Source of the DNA: a virus
Reading direction: 5' to 3' (one strand)
Virus record (IMG/VR): IMGVR_UViG_3300047564_002615
Location: 1 to 42,850 of that record
DNA length: 42,850 bases
Shown: piece after piece, positions 8,668-16,344 of the stretch
How positions within the stretch are numbered: position 1 is the stretch's first letter
Layout of the letters: every line of letters starts with the position of its first letter
Translations under genes and position numbers: made by a program
The notes under the pieces: generated by a model
Databases searched by the model: none
Seen by the model: only the letters and a program-made list of their open reading frames with translations
What the model was told of the DNA's origin: nothing

Positions 8668-10000
8668 ATTTGTATCCCAATAATAACTCCCATGTTTTAG
8701 GACAAACATCTTTGAGATTTTCTTTGCGGCTTGCATCTAATGTACGAGTATAATGCCAAAATTTGTCTAAATAATTGCTATAGTCCTCAGCCCACATATA
8801 TTTGATATAGCTATCTAGTATTTTACAAAAGTGTTTGCGATTTAAACTATCTTGAATTTCTGTTTCGGCACGAGTTTTCCACTCTTCAAAATAGTTTTCA
8901 ATCCACTGTTTGCTTTCTTTTGGAAATACTTTAATGTTTAAAAATCTAGGACTGTGAAGAGGATGAGGACTTATAACACTTTTATGTTTTACATCAACAT
9001 TTATGCGTTTAAAGTTTTGTTGTATTTTCCACATCATCATTTCGGGCAAATGCACTAAGTTGTATGCTTGTATTGTTGCAGCCCACCAAATCTTAAATTC
9101 ACCTTCTGCTGCATCTAGTTTACGCATGTTCTCTTCAATCTTACGCCATTTGCTAGGATTGCGTATGTAATCGTTAATCGGTCCAACAGCATCAACACTC
9201 ATGCCTATTTGTACACGTTGGAAGTGTTTCCAAATATTCCATGCACGTTCCGGTATGTTAGTAATATTAGTATTGTATTCGATTACAATTTTATCTGCTC
9301 TGTTTGCATCAATACATTTCTGTAAAAATTCATAGTGCTGATCAATCATCAAAGGCTCGCCGCCTACAATATACAACCGTTCTACAACAGGAATCTGTTT
9401 TTCTAAATCAATCCAAAAATCTTTGCTTTTATACCAACTGTAAATATCAACATCTGGTTCATGTTTTCCTTTGGCATTTTTTACTAATTTTATTTTTTGA
9501 CCGCTATCAGTATATTGCGGACCCCAAAGTTTTACTGTATCTTCGTACCACATGTTACTGTCTGTCGGTCCGCACATGCGACATTTTAAATTACACAGGT
9601 TTCCAAAACGCAAATCCATATATTTTATAGGATTTTTTTCTACTTCTATAGTACCGTCAATATCAGTCAAGCACTTAGAAGATTCCTCAGTTAAAACATG
9701 TTCCCAAATTGTACGTTCCCAGTCTGCTCTGCTTTCCATTCCGCTTTCGGCTTCACGTTTGCAACGCACACAGCTATCATGATATTCTCCTTTAAGCATA
9801 CTCAATCTAATTTCTTTCATTAGATCTGCATTTCTAAAATCATGTATGCTGTCTTTGCCTAAATTATAATACGATCCGTCAGACTTGCTTACAAGACCTT
9901 GGTTGACACTCACGTTTGCATTACAGCAAACTCGTACATCTCCGTTGTTTCTCACATTTAATCCAAGCCAAGGAAGCGGACACCATGCTCTATTTGACAT
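8660..10000 (-). CDS. N-terminal-twitch radical SAM protein
   Basis: 446 residues. The N-terminal domain has C7 (WCPLPW), C25-C26 (VRVCC) and C77-x2-C80 (CVRCKREAESG), followed by DLRFGNLCNLKCRMCG with the rSAM motif C136-x3-C140-x2-C143. IVGGEPLM is the SAM-contact motif, and YNTNITNIPERAW covers the next strand. Resembles 11051-12460 more closely than the other N-twitch proteins. The start overlaps the upstream rSAM by 11 bases and its stop overlaps the following start by 8 bases, so three rSAM genes are translationally linked. Confidence 0.9.
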   Translation of the reverse strand: MSNRAWCPLPWLGLNVRNNGDVRVCCNANVSVNQGLVSKSDGSYYNLGKDSIHDFRNADLMKEIRLSMLKGEYHDSCVRCKREAESGMESRADWERTIWEHVLTEESSKCLTDIDGTIEVEKNPIKYMDLRFGNLCNLKCRMCGPTDSNMWYEDTVKLWGPQYTDSGQKIKLVKNAKGKHEPDVDIYSWYKSKDFWIDLEKQIPVVERLYIVGGEPLMIDQHYEFLQKCIDANRADKIVIEYNTNITNIPERAWNIWKHFQRVQIGMSVDAVGPINDYIRNPSKWRKIEENMRKLDAAEGEFKIWWAATIQAYNLVHLPEMMMWKIQQNFKRINVDVKHKSVISPHPLHSPRFLNIKVFPKESKQWIENYFEEWKTRAETEIQDSLNRKHFCKILDSYIKYMWAEDYSNYLDKFWHYTRTLDASRKENLKDVCPKTWELLLGYKYE

Positions 10001-11051
10001 CTAATATCTCACTTTTAATATTTTTTCCGTGGCCGCTGCTAAATTCAAATTTATCTCCGCATGTTCTACCACAAGTGTAAATTCTTTTAAATTTACTGTC
10101 TTGATTGTTCCAACTTTTATCTAAGTATTGTTGAAAAAAATCATGTTCAAAAACACGCCAGCCATGTTTACGCATGTCGTTAAAATCTTTACCATACAAT
10201 TTAAATAGATGATCAAAACTTGCAGTTTGTTGAGTTGATTTATGAAAATACGTAGGAGCACCTAACCAACAACAAGGCCATAATTTCATACACATATCAA
10301 CAAAAACAGTTTGATCTCGTTGATATTTACAAGTAATAGTAGTGTTTTCTACATATGTGTCAAAACTATTATACGTTTTACGTATATCTATTTTATCTTG
10401 TGTATTTTGATTAGCTTTTTCTTCTACAACATTACCTTTTCGGGTTTCTTGCAATTTTTGATCTTGATCCGCAAAACGTGCTGTATATTTTGCAGTAAAT
10501 TTTGCAAAACCCATGTTCTTGGCTAGTTGTTCTGCTTGTTCTATTTGATGATAATTGTGTTGAAATTCTATAAATGCCCACTCTGCATAACCACCGGCAT
10601 CGATATATGCTCGAGCATTTTCCATAATCTTGTTAAACTGACTACCAACACGATACAGATGATTTGTATCTTCTAGTCCATCTATGCTAAAAATGACGCT
10701 TAGTTTGTTGCCACCTTTTTTTGCTAATTCACTCCACCAATCGGGTGTACGCATACTGCCATTAGTAGCAATACGTATTTTTTTAGCACGAGTTAAGCTG
10801 TAATCATATGTTTCGTCCCAAGTAGGACTTACTAAAGCATCACCATAATTTCCACAATGAAACAATGTAATTTTATTATCGTCAAATGGTTCGAGTAAGA
10901 TTTTGTAATCGTCTACAGTAAGATCGGCAATAGGCATACTAGGATTAACAATTTTGCCATCGACTACTCTAGCACATTGTGGACACATACAGTTACATCT
11001 ACTTGTGTGATCAATCTGTATACGGTTAATGTCTGTAATATTCAAATACAT
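9990..11051 (-). CDS. Radical SAM/SPASM-type protein (CPQC variant)
   Basis: 353 residues. The rSAM motif is C19-x3-C23-x2-C26 (CNCMCPQC), with an additional Cys at position 21. CGNYGDA stands for the GGE motif. The C-terminal auxiliary cluster region shows TCKYQRD, a WPCCW pair and YTCGRTCGDKF. It is a paralogue of 696-1772, 12469-13548 and 39442-40488 and sits between two N-twitch rSAM genes. Start and upstream stop share one base (TAATG). The alternation of the two rSAM types along this operon suggests pairs that may act in sequence; this is inferred from order only. Confidence 0.87.
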   Translation of the reverse strand: MYLNITDINRIQIDHTSRCNCMCPQCARVVDGKIVNPSMPIADLTVDDYKILLEPFDDNKITLFHCGNYGDALVSPTWDETYDYSLTRAKKIRIATNGSMRTPDWWSELAKKGGNKLSVIFSIDGLEDTNHLYRVGSQFNKIMENARAYIDAGGYAEWAFIEFQHNYHQIEQAEQLAKNMGFAKFTAKYTARFADQDQKLQETRKGNVVEEKANQNTQDKIDIRKTYNSFDTYVENTTITCKYQRDQTVFVDMCMKLWPCCWLGAPTYFHKSTQQTASFDHLFKLYGKDFNDMRKHGWRVFEHDFFQQYLDKSWNNQDSKFKRIYTCGRTCGDKFEFSSGHGKNIKSEILDVK

Positions 11052-12460
11052 TAGACTAAACCTTTTAGTAAAGGAAATACTTCTCCAAACTTAGTTTCCC
11101 AGCCTCTTTGTTTATTAATTAGTTGTAGGTATTCTTTAGTTTCCGGTAATCTTGCACTCCAATCTTCTGCATTCATAAACTTTATAATACCTTTAAATCT
11201 TTTTAAACCATAAGATGCATTTAAAAATTCTTCTTTGCTGATTCCTGCTTCTTTTACACCTGTAAATTTTTGCCAATTGTCTTCCATCCAAGGATAGAAC
11301 TCATTTTCATATTTTTCTGTAACCTGTTGTTTGATATCTTTAGGCAAAACTTTGACATTTAATTGCGGAGGCCAATAAGCAAAGTGCATGTTGATACCTC
11401 CAGCACCAAATGGCCAAGCATTTATTTTTTTAAACCTTTGATTAACTTTCCATTGCACAAATTCAGGAATATAAGGAACGTTTAAAGCCATTAGGGTTGT
11501 AGCGGTTGTAACTTCTACTTGAGGTGCAGTGTTATCTAACTTATAAAAAACTTCTTCTTGATGTTCCCATACACTAGGGTAACGTATATAATTGTTCTGT
11601 TCACTATATGCATCAATACTATAATGAAATCTTACACGTTTAAATTCTGCCCAAAGATCAAACAAATCATCACGCCACTCTACTGCATTACTATTGTACC
11701 GCAGTTCAATTTTGTTAGCGTAACCACGTTTGATACATTCTTCTAAGAGGTCATAGTGTTCGTCAATAATTAAGCTTTCACCTCCAGCAAAATATAATTG
11801 ATATAAATTAGGAACTTGTTCAAACAGCTCTTGCCAAAACCTTGGGTTGTTTTTATGCCAATTGTAACTAGCCCCATGCACTCTGCCTTTGTTTTCCCAT
11901 TGGCTGGTGGACTTTAGTTTTTCGTTTTGCATCTGTGGATAAATTGAATTCCACTCTTTTACCCATCCACTACTGTCATGAGGACTGCACATTACACAAG
12001 CAAGTTGACATTTTGTGCCCATACGTAGATCTATATATCTTATCTTTGTAGGAATACTTCCATCTTCTTGTGTTTCTGCAACTAACTGTTCAAGGTCGTA
12101 TCTGGCACCCCAATATTCTGTTTCCCAGTTACGCTTACTTAAATGACCTGCTGCTTCTTCTTTATAGCACTTTAAGCAACTTGCTGGCTGCTCTCCACGT
12201 AACATCATATTACGAACATTACGCATGTAAGAACTGTTCCATGCATCTGCTAATGTTGTATGGTTAAAGTTAGCAGGAATACCATCGTCATTTTTTACAA
12301 CGCCAACTTCTCCCCCACCCACTTTTTTATTTGAATCCGGATCTTGTACACTACTAGCATTACTAGTACAACAAGTACGCATTTTACCATCTGGACGACT
12401 GCTCAAATGCAGCCATGGTAATGCACAAAATGTAGGAGAAATTTTATCTGATACTGACAT
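11051..12460 (-). CDS. N-terminal-twitch radical SAM protein, long form
   Basis: 469 residues, the longest N-twitch member. C12 (TFCALPW), C30-C31 (RTCC) and C95-x2-C98 (CLKCYKEEAAG) make the N-terminal cluster domain. A Gly/Asp-rich insertion of about 25 residues follows the CC pair (centred on residues 40-60). The rSAM motif is C151-x3-C155-x2-C158 (CQLACVMC). The SAM-contact motif is AGGESLI, with Ser where the siblings have Pro. An 8-bp gap separates it from the upstream gene, one of the few non-overlapping junctions in this operon. Confidence 0.9.
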   Translation of the reverse strand: MSVSDKISPTFCALPWLHLSSRPDGKMRTCCTSNASSVQDPDSNKKVGGGEVGVVKNDDGIPANFNHTTLADAWNSSYMRNVRNMMLRGEQPASCLKCYKEEAAGHLSKRNWETEYWGARYDLEQLVAETQEDGSIPTKIRYIDLRMGTKCQLACVMCSPHDSSGWVKEWNSIYPQMQNEKLKSTSQWENKGRVHGASYNWHKNNPRFWQELFEQVPNLYQLYFAGGESLIIDEHYDLLEECIKRGYANKIELRYNSNAVEWRDDLFDLWAEFKRVRFHYSIDAYSEQNNYIRYPSVWEHQEEVFYKLDNTAPQVEVTTATTLMALNVPYIPEFVQWKVNQRFKKINAWPFGAGGINMHFAYWPPQLNVKVLPKDIKQQVTEKYENEFYPWMEDNWQKFTGVKEAGISKEEFLNASYGLKRFKGIIKFMNAEDWSARLPETKEYLQLINKQRGWETKFGEVFPLLKGLV

Positions 12461-12468
12461 GCTACTAC

Positions 12469-13548
12469 TTATTTAAATTGTTCTGCAAAAGGATCAAATT
12501 CGACACCGCACTTCATAGCACACACTTTTAATCTTCCAGTTTCATAACTATTTTCTTGCCACGAGTCTTCTATTAGATCAAAAATTTCTGTTTCAAATAC
12601 ACGCTCTAATCCATGAAGTTTAGCATTTATTGCATCTTTTCCTCCAGCAAAGTCTATGAATTTCCATATCAGTTCTGTTTTTGGATCTTTATTCCACCAT
12701 TTATACATACGACCAGCTGTCCAGCAGCAAGGTAATGCTAAACCTTCTGCTGTAATAAACAGACTTCCTTCGTCTTTTACTTTGCATCGAATAGGGGTTT
12801 GCTGATAGTATGCATCCATACTGCCATATTTAATTTCTAACAATGATTGTTTTTTTAATGCACTGTTAACGTATTTGTCATCGGGTTTTTTTAGTTCAGC
12901 AGTTTGATTTCCTTTGCGATCCATTGCTTGGTGAGATTGTTTAGCTTGAGAATCGGATGTTACAAATCTTCCTGTTTTTTTAGCAACAAATTTTTCAAAT
13001 CCCCAATCGTTAGCTATTTTTTCTGCTTCTTCTATTTGATGTTGATTATGTTCAAAAATTAAAAAATCCCATCGTGCTCTGCCCCCTGCACTAACGAACG
13101 CTTTCATACTGCGTTCTACAGCATCCCAATTAACGCCTTGTCTATATATGTGATTGGTATCACGCAACCCATCTACACTAAAAATAACAGTTCCCATTCT
13201 GCCATATATTTTTGCAAGTTCTTGCCACCACGTTTCATCTCTTGCTCCTGCATTTGTATTCATGCTTAACCACATGTTAGGGTTATGCTCTCTAAAATAC
13301 TTAAAAATTTCCAAGGTGTCTCGTGCAACAATAGGATCGCCCAAATTGCCACACATATACATTGTTTTTAGTTGTTTTATAAAATTGGGTTCGAATATTT
13401 TTTTACAATCTTCGAGTGTTAACTCATCTAAATTTATGTGAGGATTTAATGCACCGCCGTTTTGATTGCGATCACACATAGGACAACTTGCTTGACAATT
13501 TTGTGTAACTTCTAAGTGAATTGTTTTTATATCTTTATATTCATACAT
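12469..13548 (-). CDS. Radical SAM/SPASM-type protein (CPMC group)
   Basis: 359 residues. The rSAM motif C18-x3-C22-x2-C25 (CQASCPMC) is followed by CGNLGDP and FSVDGLRDTNHIYR, shared with 696-1772 and 39442-40488. The C-terminal cluster region has RCKVKDEG, ALPCCW and VCAMKCG. An insertion rich in Lys/Gln (residues ~200-235) separates core and C-terminal domain. Its start overlaps the stop of the small gene 13541-13765 by 8 bases (ATGTATGA), so the small protein and this rSAM are translationally coupled. Confidence 0.88.
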   Translation of the reverse strand: MYEYKDIKTIHLEVTQNCQASCPMCDRNQNGGALNPHINLDELTLEDCKKIFEPNFIKQLKTMYMCGNLGDPIVARDTLEIFKYFREHNPNMWLSMNTNAGARDETWWQELAKIYGRMGTVIFSVDGLRDTNHIYRQGVNWDAVERSMKAFVSAGGRARWDFLIFEHNQHQIEEAEKIANDWGFEKFVAKKTGRFVTSDSQAKQSHQAMDRKGNQTAELKKPDDKYVNSALKKQSLLEIKYGSMDAYYQQTPIRCKVKDEGSLFITAEGLALPCCWTAGRMYKWWNKDPKTELIWKFIDFAGGKDAINAKLHGLERVFETEIFDLIEDSWQENSYETGRLKVCAMKCGVEFDPFAEQFK

Positions 13549-13765
13549 TGTAAATTAACTTTACGTCCTTTCCAGGTCCTGTTTTGCTAGGTAAATCGCC
13601 ATGTTGTTCAACATACCAAATTATAACTGCTCGATACCAATTTTGACTATTGTGATGAGCTGCTTTGTTAAACTGCCAAATATTATTATTAGTAGCTTCC
13701 ATAGTAGTTAGTGCCCTTGCACTTTCCTTTTGCAATTCTCGTAAACTTAACTTATCTAAATCCAA
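13541..13765 (-). CDS. Small uncharacterised protein with TTG start
   Basis: 74 residues from a TTG at 13765, which overlaps the upstream stop by 14 bases; no earlier ATG exists in frame and the first internal Met is at residue 22. It is charged, with an N-terminal helix (LSLRELQKESARA) and an aromatic middle (NWYRAVIIWYVEQHG). No Cys and no leader/core layout. I do not recognise a family. Its place between a methyltransferase-like gene and an rSAM/SPASM gene makes it one of only two small proteins that could be a substrate or carrier for the tailoring enzymes, but nothing in the sequence proves this. Confidence 0.6.
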   Translation of the reverse strand: MDLDKLSLRELQKESARALTTMEATNNNIWQFNKAAHHNSQNWYRAVIIWYVEQHGDLPSKTGPGKDVKLIYNV

Positions 13766-14678
13766 TTTTCATAAACCTTTTATATTTAGGCAACTCTAAT
13801 TTGCCTTCGTAAAGAACAGTAGTCATTGGAGCACTTGCACTAAATTCTTCTAATGTATTGTAAGTATTTACGTGTTCTTCGACTTCGTGGTAATCGTTTG
13901 CTTGTATTACAACTAATTTACCAGTTGGTATTTTGCTATACCATACTATAAAATCATTTAAATGTTCACAACTGGTATTGATAACAGTATCTGGACTATC
14001 TACAATTTCACTTTCAGACCCATCCGATCTTAACGTTTTATAACAATAATAGTCGTAATCTATATCCATAATATTTTTTGTAGTTGCTTTAAATTTCCAG
14101 TTATCCACTAACCAAGGTTTATTAAAAATTTCCGCAATACTTGCACAACTAGAATCAATGTCAAAGCTACGAATTTTATCTACTTTGATTTTGCTTTCGA
14201 ACAACATTGTAGCTAAAGTACCATACCATCCAGCACACAAAAACACTGTGCCTAAATCTACGTCACACTTTTTTAGTTGTTCAACTAACCATAATTTACT
14301 TTGAAGTTGTCCTCTACTAAAACAATCGGGGTCAATTTTTATATTGTTAACAAAAAAGTTTTTAAATGCAGCAACAAACTGTGTATCAACATATCTTTCA
14401 AGAATAGGCCATAGTTTCCATACATTGTCTTCGATAACTAATTTACGTAAATCTTCGTCATCAACAAGTCTAAAGATACTGTGTAGATTTTTTTCTAACA
14501 CTGCTTTTCGTAAATCGTCGATATCACCAGATACTGTATTAGGCAATAATCTAAAAATACTGGTTAAATCACGATCGATATAAGATCTACGTAAGTCAGA
14601 TAGTTTTGTATTATATGGATACAGTAATTCAAATCTGTCTAACAATTCGTATATTTGCATTATATTTTTAAATTCCAT
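13752..14678 (-). CDS. Methyltransferase-like protein with N-terminal short repeats
   Basis: 308 residues. Residues ~25-95 hold three degenerate repeats built on DLR(R/K)xxxxxxLxSIFRL. The C-terminal part has a nucleotide-binding-like VFLCAGWYGTLATML segment, an acidic RSFDIDSS strand end and VINTSCEHLNDF, in the order of class I SAM-dependent methyltransferase motifs I, II and IV. The assignment rests on this order and is tentative. The start at 14678 overlaps the upstream gene by 19 bases; an ATG at 14660 would give the TAATG junction common here, removing six residues. Confidence 0.6.
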   Translation of the reverse strand: MEFKNIMQIYELLDRFELLYPYNTKLSDLRRSYIDRDLTSIFRLLPNTVSGDIDDLRKAVLEKNLHSIFRLVDDEDLRKLVIEDNVWKLWPILERYVDTQFVAAFKNFFVNNIKIDPDCFSRGQLQSKLWLVEQLKKCDVDLGTVFLCAGWYGTLATMLFESKIKVDKIRSFDIDSSCASIAEIFNKPWLVDNWKFKATTKNIMDIDYDYYCYKTLRSDGSESEIVDSPDTVINTSCEHLNDFIVWYSKIPTGKLVVIQANDYHEVEEHVNTYNTLEEFSASAPMTTVLYEGKLELPKYKRFMKIGFR

Positions 14679-15373
14679 TGTTTATTAGTATAACATGCAT
14701 AACAAATACTGTCAACGTACAACTTATTATCTTCTAGTTTGTACTCTCTTGGAGGATTAGCTAGGGTAGGTTTTGCATAAAAATCGTTGTGGTCATTTAA
14801 CTCTTTAAATACGGTGTTTTTTGCAACATCTCTATATACTCTTGGCGAATCAGATAATTTAGTGTTGTCTATTGCAAATTTCATTCCTATAACACTTTTT
14901 TCAAAAATTTGGTTAGGTTCTACTAAATCTAACCATTTGTGCTTTTGTTTAAACTTGTTTGTGTGATCTGTAATCACAAGAGGAATTTTTTCTTTATAAA
15001 CGTCCGCAAGAAGTATACGAGTTGTTCCTGGATGAACTCCATACCTACCTTTTCCAAACCAACTCATACTCATTGGTGTCGTAATACCTGTTCCACAACG
15101 TATGTCATCAATAATTTTAGAAATTGCGTTTATCTTGCCTATGTGACCATCATTTAGCCAAGGATCGCTACTGTAAACTACATGAGAAGAAAAAAATAGA
15201 TTATCAATTAAATGTTTCAAGTAATTATAGATATTTCTATTTACAAAATTATCATTGATTTCTTTTAACGTAAGATAAGTGATATAGGTTTTTGTTTGAT
15301 AGAAACTGTCAAATTGATTAGCTAAATCGACAAATTGTTGGTAAGTTTCTATAGGTAAAACTTGTAAGTCCAT
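14660..15373 (-). CDS. Uncharacterised protein with ParB/sulfiredoxin-like motif
   Basis: 237 residues. The only motif I recognise is GRYGVHPGTTRILL (109-122) followed by PLVITD, which resembles the G-x-H-R-type loop of ParB/sulfiredoxin-fold proteins (HPGxxRxxA...VPVxI). The C terminus has a CYAC pair. The rest is helical and unassigned. If the fold is right, nucleotide binding or hydrolysis would be expected. It sits between an rSAM/SPASM gene and the methyltransferase-like gene, with a one-base overlap (TAATG) at its start. Confidence 0.5.
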   Translation of the reverse strand: MDLQVLPIETYQQFVDLANQFDSFYQTKTYITYLTLKEINDNFVNRNIYNYLKHLIDNLFFSSHVVYSSDPWLNDGHIGKINAISKIIDDIRCGTGITTPMSMSWFGKGRYGVHPGTTRILLADVYKEKIPLVITDHTNKFKQKHKWLDLVEPNQIFEKSVIGMKFAIDNTKLSDSPRVYRDVAKNTVFKELNDHNDFYAKPTLANPPREYKLEDNKLYVDSICYACYTNKQWNLKI

Positions 15374-16344
15374 TATTGCTTAACCTTTAATTCAGTTCCA
15401 AGCATTTGACCTACTTTTGCTGTAGGACTGTTACTCCATATTAATACTTCGGCATCGTCGTAGAGAAAATCGCAGTCCTTGCAGTATGGTATTTCGTCAA
15501 ATCTACCCTGTTCATGCAACTCTCTCAAACGGTTGTATTTTTCTCCCCAATAGATATCTTCAAAACTTTGTGAGTCAAAGTGTCCTAGAACACTTGCACT
15601 TTCAGTAGGAGGACCTAGAACTTGGCAACAAGGTGTTACTGCTGCACGATGTCCATTTATGCCGCCTGCTCTTACAGTAAGTTCATCGGCTTCAGGTCTA
15701 CCGCAGGTTCTACGTTTACCTAGTCTAGTATAATTTGGTTTATAGTTTCCACTCCAGTTGTGCATTTTCCATATATATGCTTCTGTACCTATCGGAAAAA
15801 TAAAGTTTTGCTGATATTGATTTACTTCATACTGTACCCGATTAGGATCTAAAATTAAATGGTAACTGTCTAATCTACATTTGCTTGATGTTCGAGCAAT
15901 ATAATCTCTGGTATCACAAGCATACTGATATATCATGTCCCAATTATCTACATTCATCCATTGCTTGTACATTTCTCTATTATAGCCTATAACACTAAAA
16001 CGAAACAGACTCAATCCAGCATCTATGCTGTCACGCATTAGATCTCCGGTAAAATTACTGCCGTTACTATAGATATAACTACGTAATCCTCTGCGTGTAC
16101 ATGCTTCAATATATTTAGGTAGATCTTTATTCATTGTAGGTTCGCCAGAGCCTTCTAAGTTTATAAGAGGCGTGCCGTATTTAGGCGTAACTTGATCAAG
16201 AATATTTTCAAACTGTTCAAGAGGCATAATTCGCAGAAAATGTTTTTCTCTACCGGGAGAAGTCTGTGGACACATTTTACATGTGTAATTGCATCCGCCA
16301 AATATTTCTATCACTACACGTTGTAAATTTATTTTGTTTTCCAT
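15373..16344 (-). CDS. Radical SAM/SPASM protein
   Basis: 323 residues. C18-x3-C22-x2-C25 (CNYTCKMC) begins the core, with EGSGEPT as the SAM-contact motif and YSNGSN on the next strand. The C-terminal Cys set (RRTCGR, TPCCQ, YCKDCDF) fits an auxiliary-cluster SPASM domain. It is closer to ordinary SPASM proteins than the CPMC group and has no other close paralogue in the window. It overlaps the preceding 969-aa gene by 16 bases and shares one base with the next gene. Confidence 0.9.
   Translation of the reverse strand: MENKINLQRVVIEIFGGCNYTCKMCPQTSPGREKHFLRIMPLEQFENILDQVTPKYGTPLINLEGSGEPTMNKDLPKYIEACTRRGLRSYIYSNGSNFTGDLMRDSIDAGLSLFRFSVIGYNREMYKQWMNVDNWDMIYQYACDTRDYIARTSSKCRLDSYHLILDPNRVQYEVNQYQQNFIFPIGTEAYIWKMHNWSGNYKPNYTRLGKRRTCGRPEADELTVRAGGINGHRAAVTPCCQVLGPPTESASVLGHFDSQSFEDIYWGEKYNRLRELHEQGRFDEIPYCKDCDFLYDDAEVLIWSNSPTAKVGQMLGTELKVKQ

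Noticed and set aside
15373-16344. PqqE, AlbA or another named RiPP maturase
   Set aside because: SPASM architecture is shared, but no matching precursor, recognition element or transporter neighbours are present.
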